Source: Hyphomicrobiales bacterium
GTDB taxonomy: Bacteria > Pseudomonadota > Alphaproteobacteria > Rhizobiales > Rhizobiaceae
Assembly: GCA_017305935.1 (NCBI GenBank)
Contig: JAFKJU010000016.1
Coordinates: forward strand, 142,151 to 206,150
Reading direction: 5' to 3'
DNA length: 64,000 bases
The translations under genes and the position numbers were made by a program. The notes below the pieces were generated by a model. The model searched no databases and was not told the DNA's origin. It worked only from the letters and a program-made list of their open reading frames with translations. Shown in pieces: positions 1-10,210 of this stretch. How positions within the stretch are numbered: the stretch's first letter is position 1; each line of letters starts with the position of its first letter.

Positions 1-345
1 AAGACTTTCCAGCGTCTCCTGCACATGCGGCAGGGTCTCGACCGGATGGCGCAGCAAGTCGCGGCCGATGCCGAGGATTTTTTCGATGATTTCGGCCGGC
101 GCCTTGCCTTGGGTGATCTCGATCGCCGTCTCGATCATCGACAATGTAAACCCCTTGATGCCGAAACCATAAAAATCGAGGTTGCGCTTTTCCGCTTCGA
201 GGAGTTGGCTGGAAATCTGCTCGCCCTCAGCGAAATCGGACAGCAGTTCGGTGAAATGCTGCTCCGTCAGCCGGTAATATTGCTCGTTCTGCCACAGCGT
301 GTCGTCGGCGTCGAAGCCGATGGCCGTCAGGTTGCGTGCGGTCAT
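1..345 (-). CDS. HAD-family hydrolase, N-terminal part (cut by window edge)
   Basis: The leftward frame is open from an ATG at 345 to base 1, so 115 codons are visible and the C-terminus lies outside the window. HAD motif I (FDADDTLW) sits at residues 10-17, with the two Asp residues that act as nucleophile and acid/base. The following helical stretch looks like the start of a cap domain as in YigB/Gph-type phosphatases. The start overlaps the stop of the upstream gene by four bases (ATGA), which suggests translational coupling. The substrate cannot be told from this fragment. The HAD assignment is firm because motif I is complete; any subfamily is a guess. Confidence 0.85.
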   Translation of the reverse strand, partial: MTARNLTAIGFDADDTLWQNEQYYRLTEQHFTELLSDFAEGEQISSQLLEAEKRNLDFYGFGIKGFTLSMIETAIEITQGKAPAEIIEKILGIGRDLLRHPVETLPHVQETLESL

Positions 346-1148
346 GCTCTGTCTCCATGCTTTGCGTCCGCCCTGTCCGCCGCCTTTGGTGCGGGCTGCA
401 TCCGGCTGGCGATGACGGTGTGGACGACCTGATAGTCGCGGCTGGCCTCGCCGGTCGGGATCACCGGCCAGGACCAGCGCGCCGTTTCCGCAGGCGGCGC
501 GATGCCATGCAGCAGGTCGGCCTCCTGATGCAGCTTGCCGGTGCGATCCACCACCCGGAAACCGATGTCGGTCAACAGGCAGACATAAGCGGGCAGGGCG
601 CTCAAACCTTCGAGATGCGCCGCGATCAGCCGCGGCACCACTGCCTGCGGCAATCCCGCCGCCTCCGATTTGCGCCCCGCGCCGATGCCGATCTGCGACA
701 GCACATTGGCCGAAACCACCAGATCGAGATAGGGAACCTGCCGCAGAAATGCCAGCGGCTCCGGCTCCTTGCCGGCGACGACGGCATCGAAGCCGGAAAT
801 ATCCCGCTCGATCAGCCGCACATTTTTAAACCCCTTCGCCCTCAGCCATAGCCGCACCGAAGCCAGATGCACGAGATCGACGAGCACGACGGTATCGAAT
901 TGCCGCGACAATTCCTCGACTGGCACATCCCGCAACAGCCCGGAGCCGAGCACGACGACGGTGCGCCGCTGCCGCAACCCGGCAACCTCCGCCCGCACCG
1001 CGTCATGGCAGTGCCGCTCATGCTCCGCCCAGTCCGAAGCACACCGCCGCGCCCGCGACCAGAGATTGACCGACCCACGCACGAAACCGCGATGCATCGA
1101 CGCGGTCACAGGCAGGCTGGCGAGATAATTGAGCGCTTCGAGGATCAT
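342..1148 (-). CDS. conserved protein with Rossmann/methyltransferase-like core, unknown function
   Basis: This 268-residue protein is not a family I can name with certainty. Residues 64-70 (VVVLGSG), a following acidic strand end (VLVDLVH, about 88-94) and a later hydrophobic strand (LDLVVSANVL) have the spacing of an S-adenosylmethionine-binding Rossmann fold. I see no catalytic motif that fixes a substrate. There is no signal peptide or membrane segment, so it is probably cytoplasmic. Its stop overlaps the start of the HAD hydrolase, so the two are probably co-translated. It is divergent from hisS, with about 200 bases between the starts. Methyltransferase is an inference from fold pattern only. 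Confidence 0.7.
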   Translation of the reverse strand: MILEALNYLASLPVTASMHRGFVRGSVNLWSRARRCASDWAEHERHCHDAVRAEVAGLRQRRTVVVLGSGLLRDVPVEELSRQFDTVVLVDLVHLASVRLWLRAKGFKNVRLIERDISGFDAVVAGKEPEPLAFLRQVPYLDLVVSANVLSQIGIGAGRKSEAAGLPQAVVPRLIAAHLEGLSALPAYVCLLTDIGFRVVDRTGKLHQEADLLHGIAPPAETARWSWPVIPTGEASRDYQVVHTVIASRMQPAPKAADRADAKHGDRA

Positions 1149-1348
1149 GCTTCTATCGATAGATGGCGGAGCGATGGCCGATCTCGATGGCGACGCGTTT
1201 GTTCACGGACAAAATCAATCCTGGCTGGCTTGCGACGGAATATAGCACTCGGGGAGCCCCGTCGCCAGCCTTCGCCCTTGCCGCTCCCGCCTTCATATTC
1301 TAAGACACCGGCACAGTTTGAGAGACCAGAACGGACCGGTTGCGCATC

Positions 1349-2863
1349 ATGAACGACAAGTCGAAGAAACCGCAAAAACTCAAGGCCCGCCTGCCGCGCG
1401 GCTTCGTCGACCGGTCGGCTGCCGATATCCGCGCCGTCAACGAGATGACGGGCAAGATCCGCGAGGTCTACGAACGCTACGGTTTCGACCCGGTGGAGAC
1501 GCCGCTGTTCGAATATACCGATGCGCTCGGCAAATTCCTGCCCGACAGCGACCGCCCCAACGAAGGCGTGTTCTCGCTGCAGGACGACGACGACCAGTGG
1601 ATGAGCCTGCGCTACGACCTGACCGCGCCGCTCGCCCGCCATGTCGCGGAAAACTTTCAGGAAATCCAGCTTCCCTATCGCACCTATCGCGCCGGCTACG
1701 TCTTCCGCAACGAGAAGCCGGGCCCGGGCCGCTTCCGCCAGTTCATGCAGTTCGATGCCGATACGGTGGGTGCCGCCGGCGTGCAGGCCGATGCCGAAAT
1801 GTGCATGATGATGGCCGATACGCTGGAAGCGCTCGGCATCAAGCGCGGCGATTACGTCATCCGCGTCAACAACCGCAAGGTTTTGGATGGCGTGCTCGAA
1901 GCCATCGGCCTCGGCGGCGAGGACAAGGCCGGCCAGCGCCTCAATGTGCTGCGCGCCATCGACAAGCTCGACAAGTTCGGCCCCGAAGGCGTCAAGCTGC
2001 TGCTCGGCCCGGGCCGCAAGGACGAGTCCGGCGACTTCACCAAGGGCGCCGGCCTTGACGACGACCAGATCGCCAAGGTGCTGTTCTTCGTCGGCATCAA
2101 GGATTATGCGGAAAGCGCCGGCGCTCTCGCCGAACTGGTGGCCGGCACCTCCAAGGGCGGCGAAGGCGTCGAGGAACTCAACATGATCGGCGCGCTGGTG
2201 ACCGGCGCCGGCTACGCCTCCGATCGCGTCAAGATCGACCCCTCTGTCGTGCGCGGCCTCGAATATTATACCGGCCCGGTCTACGAGGCCGAACTGCTGT
2301 TCGACGTCACCAACGAGAAGGGCGAAAAGGTCGTGTTCGGCTCCGTCGGCGGTGGCGGGCGCTATGACGGCCTCGTCTCGCGTTTCATGGGCCAGCCCGT
2401 TCCGGCGACCGGTTTCTCCATCGGCGTGTCGCGCCTGATGACGGCGCTGAAGAACCTCGGCAAGCTCGGCCAGGACCAGGTGATCGCCCCGGTGCTGATC
2501 ACCGTCATGGATGGCGATACTGAGAGCATGGGCCGCTACCAGCGCTTCACGCAGGCGCTGCGCGCCGAGGGCATTCGCGCTGAAATGTATCAAGGCAACT
2601 GGAAGAAATTCGGCAACCAGCTCAAATATGCCGACCGCCGCGATTGCCCTGTCGCCATCATCCAGGGCGGCGACGAGCGGGCGCAGGGTGTGGTGCAGAT
2701 CAAGGATCTGATCGAGGGCAAGCGTCTCGCCGGCGAGATCGAGGACAACGCCACCTGGCGCGAGGCGCGCGTGGCGCAGGAGATCGTGCCGGAGGCCGAA
2801 CTGGTCGCAAAGGTGCGCGAAATCCTCGAAGCGCAGGCCGAAGACCGGCGTCGGGCAGGCTGA
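1349..2863 (+). CDS. hisS: histidine--tRNA ligase
   Basis: HisRS charges tRNA-His in the cytoplasm. The 504-residue product has the class II core: motif 2 around [14 protein letters not shown], the histidine-binding RGLEYYTG near residue 300, a GGGGRYDGL loop, motif 3 ([11 protein letters not shown]), and a C-terminal anticodon-binding domain ending in a charged helix. A TTG nine bases upstream is in frame, but the ATG at 1349 gives the N-terminus expected of rhizobial HisRS (MNDK, then a Lys-rich stretch), so I chose ATG. hisZ, itself a HisRS paralogue, follows after 68 bases that contain a palindromic repeat. Confidence is high. Confidence 0.96.
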   Translation: MNDKSKKPQKLKARLPRGFVDRSAADIRAVNEMTGKIREVYERYGFDPVETPLFEYTDALGKFLPDSDRPNEGVFSLQDDDDQWMSLRYDLTAPLARHVAENFQEIQLPYRTYRAGYVFRNEKPGPGRFRQFMQFDADTVGAAGVQADAEMCMMMADTLEALGIKRGDYVIRVNNRKVLDGVLEAIGLGGEDKAGQRLNVLRAIDKLDKFGPEGVKLLLGPGRKDESGDFTKGAGLDDDQIAKVLFFVGIKDYAESAGALAELVAGTSKGGEGVEELNMIGALVTGAGYASDRVKIDPSVVRGLEYYTGPVYEAELLFDVTNEKGEKVVFGSVGGGGRYDGLVSRFMGQPVPATGFSIGVSRLMTALKNLGKLGQDQVIAPVLITVMDGDTESMGRYQRFTQALRAEGIRAEMYQGNWKKFGNQLKYADRRDCPVAIIQGGDERAQGVVQIKDLIEGKRLAGEIEDNATWREARVAQEIVPEAELVAKVREILEAQAEDRRRAG

Positions 2864-2912
2864 CGCATGTTGCGCAAAAGTGTGATGCGGTTTTGTGAGA
2901 ACGACATGCGTC
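2862..2912. repeat. short palindromic intergenic repeat, copy A
   Basis: Nine-base arms GACGCATGT (2862-2870) and ACATGCGTC (2904-2912) are perfect inverted repeats. They enclose a core close to CAAAAGTGTGATGCGGTTTT. The same core recurs near 38219 and 58930 with different but again complementary arms. The left arm overlaps the hisS stop codon. The element fills most of the hisS-hisZ gap and would fold in the transcript. Confidence 0.7.
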
Positions 2913-2931
2913 AAAACAAAGAGATGTTCCT

Positions 2932-4053
2932 ATGGCGCTGATCAACCTGCCCGGATTCTCCGCTGCGCTGCTGGCCGATTTCGTCTCGCGCGGCACCGAG
3001 CGCGTCGATACGCCCATCATCCAGCCGGCCGAACCCTTTCTCGACATGGCCGGCGAGGATCTCCGCCGCCGCATCTTCCTCACCGAGAGCGAGACCGGCG
3101 AAAACCTCTGCCTGCGCCCGGAATTCACCATTCCCGTCTGCCTGCGCCATATCGAAAGCGCCATGGGCACGCCGAAGCGTTATGCCTATCTCGGTGAAGT
3201 CTTCCGCCAGCGCCGCGACGGGCCGAACGAATTCTTTCAGGCGGGTATCGAGGATCTCGGCGATGGCGACACCGCCGCGGCCGATGCCCGCGCCATCGGC
3301 GACGCCATGGGCATCCTGAAACTGCTGCTGCCCGGCAAGGCGCTCAAGGTAACGCTGGGCGACCAGGCGGTTTTCGAAGCGGTGGTCAAGGCACTCGGTC
3401 TGCCTCTCGGCTGGCAGAAGCGGCTGATCCATGCCTTCGGCAACCCTGATAGAATCGAGCAATGGCTGCAAACGCTTGCCAGCCCGCTGCCGATATCAGG
3501 CATCGACCCAAAGACACTGGAACTGGCGCAATCCGGCGACGATGCGGGCTTGATCGCCCATCTCGACGAGACCATGCAGGCGACCGGCTATTCCACCAAT
3601 GCCAGCCGCGCGCCCGCCGAAATCGCCGCCCGCCTGCGTGAAAAACTGTCGCTGGCGCAGACGAAGCTGGACGACTCCGTGCTGCTGCTTCTGCGTGAAT
3701 TCCTGTCGCTGGAACTGCCGCTGGCCGAAGCGCCGGCAGCCCTTGCCGGCTTTGCCGATGCCGCCGGCCTGCATCTCGGCCCGGCGGTCGCCGCCTTCGA
3801 GGCGCGGCTGCGCGCGCTGGAAGCCGCCGGCATCGATGTCGCGCCGATCGTTTACCGCGCCGCCTTCGGCCGTCCGCTGGATTATTACACCGGCCTCGTC
3901 TTCGAGGTGACGGCAGGCGAAAGCCAGGCCGTTCTTGCCGGCGGCGGGCGCTTTGACCGGCTGATGACGCTGCTTGGCGCCTCCAGCCATATCCCGGCGG
4001 TCGGCTTCGCCTTGTGGCTGGACCGGATCGAGGCGGAAAGGGCGCGCTCATGA
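2932..4053 (+). CDS. hisZ: ATP phosphoribosyltransferase regulatory subunit
   Basis: HisZ is a catalytically inactive HisRS-like protein. It forms the hetero-octamer with short-form HisG and transmits histidine feedback in the first step of histidine synthesis. The 373-residue product keeps the class II fold pieces ([13 protein letters not shown], a second [12 protein letters not shown] block near residue 320, GGGGRFD) but lacks the anticodon-binding domain, which separates it from the longer HisS next door. The ATG at 2932 follows an AAAGAGA ribosome site. The stop overlaps the hisG start (ATGA). Adjacency to hisG and to its own paralogue hisS supports the call. Confidence 0.95.
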   Translation: MALINLPGFSAALLADFVSRGTERVDTPIIQPAEPFLDMAGEDLRRRIFLTESETGENLCLRPEFTIPVCLRHIESAMGTPKRYAYLGEVFRQRRDGPNEFFQAGIEDLGDGDTAAADARAIGDAMGILKLLLPGKALKVTLGDQAVFEAVVKALGLPLGWQKRLIHAFGNPDRIEQWLQTLASPLPISGIDPKTLELAQSGDDAGLIAHLDETMQATGYSTNASRAPAEIAARLREKLSLAQTKLDDSVLLLLREFLSLELPLAEAPAALAGFADAAGLHLGPAVAAFEARLRALEAAGIDVAPIVYRAAFGRPLDYYTGLVFEVTAGESQAVLAGGGRFDRLMTLLGASSHIPAVGFALWLDRIEAERARS

Positions 4054-4745
4054 CCATCACCATCGCCGTGCCCTCCAAGGGGCGCATGAAGGAGGATTCG
4101 GCCGCGATCTTCGAGCGCGCCGGCCTGAAAATCGTCGCCGTCGGCAATGAGCGCTCCTATCGCGGCCGTGTCGAAGGTTTCGACGATATCGAGATCGCTT
4201 TCCTTTCGGCCTCGGAAATCTCGCGCGAGCTGGGTAATGGCAGCGTCGATTTCGGCGTCACCGGCGAGGATCTGATGCGCGAGCAGATGGCGGAAGTGGA
4301 TAGCCGCGTCGAATTCTGCGCCCGCCTCGGTTTCGGTCATGCGGATGTGGTGGTCGCCGTGCCGGAGATATGGGTGGATGTCGACAGCATGGCCGATCTT
4401 GGCGATGTCGCCGCCGATTTCCGCGCCCGCCACCATCGCCGCCTGACCATCGCCACGAAATACTGGCGGCTGACGCAGCAGCATTTTTCCGGCAGCCACG
4501 GCATCCAGCTCTATCGCATCGTCGAAAGTCTCGGCGCTACCGAGGGCGCGCCGGCGGCAGGGCAGGCGGATATCATCGTCGATATCACCTCCACCGGCTC
4601 GACGCTTACCGCCAACCACCTGAAAATCCTCTCCGACGGCGTCATCCTGCGCTCGCAGGCCTGCCTGGTGCGCGCCCGCAAGCGGGAGCACGAGGCGGAC
4701 GCACGGGTGAAACGGATCGTCGAAGCAGTGCGCCGCGCCTTGTGA
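4050..4745 (+). CDS. hisG: ATP phosphoribosyltransferase catalytic subunit, short form
   Basis: HisG condenses ATP with PRPP to start histidine synthesis. At 231 residues this is the short HisG_S type, without the C-terminal ACT-like regulatory domain, which is why HisZ is encoded upstream. Recognisable parts are the N-terminal AVPSKGRM, the FGVTGEDL segment, and the PRPP-binding loop in [10 protein letters not shown] near residues 180-190. A longer upstream frame is open, but the ATG at 4050 overlapping the hisZ stop is the natural start. A strong hairpin terminator follows. Confidence 0.96.
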   Translation: MTITIAVPSKGRMKEDSAAIFERAGLKIVAVGNERSYRGRVEGFDDIEIAFLSASEISRELGNGSVDFGVTGEDLMREQMAEVDSRVEFCARLGFGHADVVVAVPEIWVDVDSMADLGDVAADFRARHHRRLTIATKYWRLTQQHFSGSHGIQLYRIVESLGATEGAPAAGQADIIVDITSTGSTLTANHLKILSDGVILRSQACLVRARKREHEADARVKRIVEAVRRAL

Positions 4746-4765
4746 ACGCTGCGGTTTCCAAAACA

Positions 4766-4803
4766 GCAAAAGGCCCGCCGGATCGCTCCGGCGGGCCTTT
4801 TGC
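4766..4803. terminator. bidirectional intrinsic terminator between hisG and doxX
   Basis: A 17-base-pair perfect stem (arms 4766-4782 and 4787-4803, four-base loop) has a GC-rich middle and A/T tracts at both feet. It can stop transcription from the convergent hisG and DoxX genes in either direction. Confidence 0.9.
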
Positions 4804-4818
4804 TTGGAATGTCGAAAA

Positions 4819-5262
4819 TCAGGCGAGCGTTGCCACGCCGCGGCGGGCATCCAGCGAATAAGCGCCGGCGCCGACGGTGGCGAGCAGGATATAGGCGCCG
4901 GCCAGCGTGATGTTCTTCATCAGCATGATCTGGTTGAGCACGGTCAGCCAGCCATTGGCGGCGGCCGGGAAATCCGGAACGTTGATGGCGCTGCTATGGA
5001 AGACGAGGCCGGTGAACACGCAGAACACGGCCAGCGCCCAGCCGACGATCTTCGTCTGGAAACCGACGAGCACGGCGAGGCCGGCGACCAGTTCGAACAG
5101 GCCGGCGAGATAGGCAAGCGCGGTCGCGGCCGGCAGGCCGGCGCCCGCAATCATCCCCGCCGTCCCGGCGGCATCCATCAGCTTGCCGAAGCCGGAATAG
5201 ATGAACATGAACGAAAGCAGGACGCGCGCGAGAAGGAGAAGGGCGCTATTGGGCGAAGACAT
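4819..5262 (-). CDS. DoxX family membrane protein
   Basis: The 147-residue product is strongly hydrophobic with four predicted membrane segments. It carries the family's early FIYSGFGKLMD block near residues 20-30 and the GLFELVAGLAVLVG segment mid-protein. DoxX proteins are small inner-membrane proteins. Some family members are linked to thiosulfate:quinone oxidoreductase or redox-stress complexes, but most are uncharacterised, and no partner gene lies nearby to define the role here. It is convergent with hisG. Family assignment is solid; function is open. Confidence 0.88.
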   Translation of the reverse strand: MSSPNSALLLLARVLLSFMFIYSGFGKLMDAAGTAGMIAGAGLPAATALAYLAGLFELVAGLAVLVGFQTKIVGWALAVFCVFTGLVFHSSAINVPDFPAAANGWLTVLNQIMLMKNITLAGAYILLATVGAGAYSLDARRGVATLA

Positions 5263-5671
5263 CGGGAAACTCCTGTTGGGGTCTGCGGCACGGCATCGGC
5301 CACGAAAAACTGTCTTGCGTCAATTTGCCCATTTTTACTGTTTTGGAAAGATAAACGATTGGAGACATATCGTTCACAAAATGGACGAACGATCGGCAGG
5401 CACATGATTTGATACGACGGAAAGCGAAAGCTATCGGTGCTGCGATCTCGTTTTTCTATTCATCCGACGACGACATGGTCGGCGTAAAACATCCCGAAGG
5501 TTCAGGGAACAAGGCTGTGACATCCATACGCCGATACGTCAAAAAATGCAAAGCCCGTCACTTGAAACGAAGTGGCGATAGGCGCCCTCTTCGTTGCGAT
5601 GTAGACGTGTTCTGGCGGGTTTAGGTGAAAAAATGCTCGATGGAAAAAAGCTTTGGAATTTCCGCAAACAA
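5263..5671. other. about 480-base gap without a convincing gene (5263-5741)
   Basis: This region lies upstream of the DoxX gene and downstream of groEL, and is visibly richer in A/T than its neighbours. A 71-codon rightward frame (5409-5624) exists, but it has no ribosome site, a basic composition unlike a folded protein and no recognisable motif. A small hairpin (CACTT / AAGTG) lies near 5560-5575. The DoxX promoter presumably lies in the 5263-5400 part; I could not fix its boxes. The only firm element is the groEL terminator at the right end. Confidence 0.4.
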
Positions 5672-5699
5672 AAAAGGCGGGCCTCGCGACCCGCCTTTT
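5661..5699 (-). terminator. intrinsic terminator of groESL
   Basis: Read leftward, a 10-base-pair GC-rich stem (arms 5690-5699 and 5672-5681, eight-base loop) is followed by a run of T residues broken by one G (5661-5671). It lies about 40 bases past the groEL stop and is oriented for it. Confidence 0.85.
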
Positions 5700-5741
5700 C
5701 CGTAACCTGAACCGGATGGCTCAGATGTAAGGCAGGATGCC

Positions 5742-7734
<1,993 letters not shown>

Positions 7735-7793
7735 TGTCTAATCCCTCGATCAAATGACTGAACGAACCGGTGAGAGGTCCGTCTGAAAGGTTG

Positions 7794-7820
7794 TTAGCAC
7801 TCCTCATTTGCGAGTGCTAG
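7794..7820. promoter_or_regulatory. CIRCE operator (HrcA binding site)
   Basis: Arms TTAGCACTC (7794-7802) and GAGTGCTAG (7812-7820) flank nine bases. They match the CIRCE consensus TTAGCACTC-N9-GAGTGCTAA with one change. The element lies just downstream of the predicted -10 box, the standard position for HrcA to block initiation of groESL. Confidence 0.96.
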
Positions 7821-7828
7821 CAGCGACG

Positions 7829-7858
7829 TAGGTAAGGACGCTTCCTTGGCGAGTCAAG
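7829..7858 (-). promoter_or_regulatory. groESL promoter, sigma-32/sigma-70-like
   Basis: Read leftward, CTTGACT (7858-7852) is followed after about 17 bases by CCTTACCTA (through 7829). The CTTG plus CCTTAC pattern resembles the alphaproteobacterial RpoH promoter, and TTGACT also serves as a housekeeping -35. The CIRCE element begins nine bases further on. Boxes were judged by eye. Confidence 0.6.
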
Positions 7859-7904
7859 AACGGGCCGTCGAAAAAATTTCAGAAAAATTGGTTAAGACTG
7901 CGGC

Positions 7905-9230
7905 ATGAGCCGCGATTCGCAAAATATTCACATCCAGGTGCCGGAGACTGCCCCGAGTTTCGGGCAATTGCTGCGGGTTTTCGCCCACATCGGCTGCCTC
8001 AGCTTTGGCGGTCCGGCGGGGCAGATTTCGCTCATGCACCGCGCCGTCGTGGAGGAGCGGCGCTGGATGTCGGAAGAGCGGTTTCTGCATGCGTTGAACT
8101 ATTGCATGCTGCTGCCGGGACCGGAGGCGCAGCAGCTCGCCACCTATATCGGCTGGCTGCTGCATGGCTTGCGCGGCGGGCTGGCGGCGGGGCTGCTGTT
8201 CATCCTGCCGGGGCTGGCGGTCATGCTCGGGCTCTCGGTCGCCTATGGGCTCTATCACGAGACCGGCTGGTTGCAGAGCCTGTTTTTCGGGCTGAAGGCG
8301 GCGGTGCTCGCCATTGTCGTCGAGGCGGTTTTCCGGGTCGGCCGCCGGGCGCTGAAAGGGCGGCTGCATCATGGGCTGGCGGCGGTGTCGTTCCTGGCGC
8401 TGTTCGTCTTCGGCATTCCGTTTCCGCTCGTCATTCTCGCTGCTGCGCTCATCGGCCTCGTCTTCGCGCGGACGACGGCCGTGGTGACCGACGAACTGAA
8501 GGAGGCGCGGCCGACGCCAACGATGACGCGCACGCTGTTGTCGCTGGTCGTCTGGCTCGCAATCTGGCAGGCGCCGCTGGTCCTCCTTCTGCTCGTCTCC
8601 GGGGATGCCCCTGCCTTTGCCGACCTGTTTTCCTTCTTCTCGAAGATGGCGCTGGTCACCTTCGGCGGCGCCTATGCGGTGCTTGCCTATGTGGCGCAGA
8701 TGGCGGTCGATCACTACGGCTGGCTGCGGCCCGGCGAAATGCTCGACGGCCTGGCGCTTGCCGAAACCACGCCGGGACCGCTGGTGCTGGTCCTCTGTTT
8801 CGTCGGCTATCTCGCCGGTGGTCGCGGCGGTTCGGGGCTCGATCCGGTGCTGGCCGGGACGCTCGGACTGTTGCTGACGGCCTGGGCTACCTTCGTGCCG
8901 AGTTTCCTGTGGATCTTCATCGGCGCGCCCTATGTCGAGCGGCTTCGCGCCAACGCATATGCGGCGGCGGCGCTGTCGGCGATCACCGCCGCGGTGGTCG
9001 GCGTCATCCTCAACCTGTCTCTGTGGTTTGCGCTGCATGTGCTGTTTGGCGCCGTGGAGAAGCTGGAATTCGGCCCGGCCGCACTCCCCTGGCCGGTCTG
9101 GCAGAGCGTCGACTGGAAGGCGGCGGGGCTGGCTGCGCTCTCGGCGGTGCTGCTCTTGCGGCTGCGATGGGGTGTCGGGCGGGTTCTGGGGCTTGCCGCC
9201 GCGCTCGGGCTGGCGCTGCCGCAGCTCTGA
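7905..9230 (+). CDS. chrA: chromate efflux transporter, CHR family
   Basis: The 441-residue membrane protein has two homologous CHR halves, each with its signature. The first has FGGPAGQI and MLLPGPEAQQLATYIGW in residues 30-90; the second has FGGAYAVLAYV and LAETTPGPLVLVL in residues 250-310. This is the long-chain type that exports chromate with the membrane potential. About ten hydrophobic segments are visible. It is divergent from groES with only 84 bases between its start and the CIRCE element, so its promoter lies among the heat-shock control sequences. No chrB regulator is adjacent. Physiological chromate transport is inferred from the family. Confidence 0.92.
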   Translation: MSRDSQNIHIQVPETAPSFGQLLRVFAHIGCLSFGGPAGQISLMHRAVVEERRWMSEERFLHALNYCMLLPGPEAQQLATYIGWLLHGLRGGLAAGLLFILPGLAVMLGLSVAYGLYHETGWLQSLFFGLKAAVLAIVVEAVFRVGRRALKGRLHHGLAAVSFLALFVFGIPFPLVILAAALIGLVFARTTAVVTDELKEARPTPTMTRTLLSLVVWLAIWQAPLVLLLLVSGDAPAFADLFSFFSKMALVTFGGAYAVLAYVAQMAVDHYGWLRPGEMLDGLALAETTPGPLVLVLCFVGYLAGGRGGSGLDPVLAGTLGLLLTAWATFVPSFLWIFIGAPYVERLRANAYAAAALSAITAAVVGVILNLSLWFALHVLFGAVEKLEFGPAALPWPVWQSVDWKAAGLAALSAVLLLRLRWGVGRVLGLAAALGLALPQL

Positions 9231-9329
9231 AACGACGGTTCTTTTCGGCATGCGCGGTAAATCTTCTTGCCTTGATGCCCATGGTTTGCGATGTGACCTG
9301 ATGTTTTGGAATGCCGGGACTTATGCTTG

Positions 9330-10187
9330 ATGGCCGAACGTATCGAAGGTTTGCGGGATATCGTCGCGTTGTATGACGTCATTCTCTGCGATGTCTGGGG
9401 GGTGGTGCATAATGGCGAGACCGCCTTCCTGGAGGCCTGCGCCGCGCTGAAGGCGGCGCGCGAGGCGGGCCTGACGGTGGTGCTGATCACCAATTCCCCG
9501 CGCCGCTCCGACGGCGTGGTGCGCCAGTTCGCCCGCATCGGCGTGCCCGATGGCACCTTCGATGCGATCGTCAGCTCCGGCGACGTCACCCGCAAGCTGA
9601 TCGAGGCGCAGGGGCCGAAGAAGGTCTATCTCATCGGCCCGGAACGCGACTGGGCTCTGGTCGAGGGCCTGCCGGTCACCTCCGTCGCCATGGACGCGGC
9701 CGAGGTCATCGTCTGCACCGGCCTGTTCGACGACGAGAGCGAAACACCCGAGCAATATCGCCCGCAACTCGAAGCGCTGCGGGCCCGCGATCTCACGATG
9801 ATCTGCGCCAATCCCGATCTCGTGGTCGAGCGCGGCACGCGCATGATCTACTGCGCCGGGTCGCTGGCCGAGATGTACAAGCGCATGGGCGGCCGCACGC
9901 TGGTCGCCGGCAAGCCGCATCCGCCGATCTATGCCGCAAGCCTTGCCGCCGCCGAGGCGATCCGCGGCGCCTTTGCGCGCGAGCGGGTGCTGGCCATCGG
10001 CGACGGCCTGCCGACCGACGTGCGCGGCGCGGTCGCGCAAGGCCTCGACCTCCTGTATATCAGCGGCGGCATCCACGCCGCCGATTATGCGCCGGCCGGC
10101 GGCGAGGGCACCGATGTGGATGCGCTGGAGCTTTTCCTGGCGCGCCACAGCGTCGCCCCGCGCTGGTGGATGCACAGGCTGGCGTGA
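9330..10187 (+). CDS. HAD hydrolase, subfamily IIA (TIGR01459-type)
   Basis: The 285-residue protein belongs to the HAD IIA group (NagD/pyridoxal-phosphatase-like). Motif I is DVWGVVHNG near residues 22-30, where the second acid of the usual DxD is replaced by Trp-Gly as is normal in IIA enzymes. Motif II is TNSPRRSD, and motifs III/IV are GKPHPPIY and GDGLPTDVRGA. An upstream TTG in frame extends the ORF, but the ATG at 9330 (MAERIEGL) fits family starts. It precedes ribF by 23 bases, so the two may be co-transcribed. The substrate is unknown; a sugar or nucleotide phosphate is likely. Confidence 0.9.
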   Translation: MAERIEGLRDIVALYDVILCDVWGVVHNGETAFLEACAALKAAREAGLTVVLITNSPRRSDGVVRQFARIGVPDGTFDAIVSSGDVTRKLIEAQGPKKVYLIGPERDWALVEGLPVTSVAMDAAEVIVCTGLFDDESETPEQYRPQLEALRARDLTMICANPDLVVERGTRMIYCAGSLAEMYKRMGGRTLVAGKPHPPIYAASLAAAEAIRGAFARERVLAIGDGLPTDVRGAVAQGLDLLYISGGIHAADYAPAGGEGTDVDALELFLARHSVAPRWWMHRLA

Positions 10188-10210
10188 GTTTTCTCTGGCA
10201 GGACAGTCCG

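Noticed and set aside
1145..2914. 589-codon leftward open frame opposite hisS
   Set aside because: Antisense shadow of hisS; the translation is repetitive Ala/Asp/Leu without any domain.
5500..5540. Possible tRNA-like GGTTCAGGG segment
   Set aside because: No acceptor, D or anticodon stems can be built around it.
5409..5624. 71-codon rightward frame between DoxX and groEL
   Set aside because: No ribosome site, no motif, basic composition; not distinguishable from chance.
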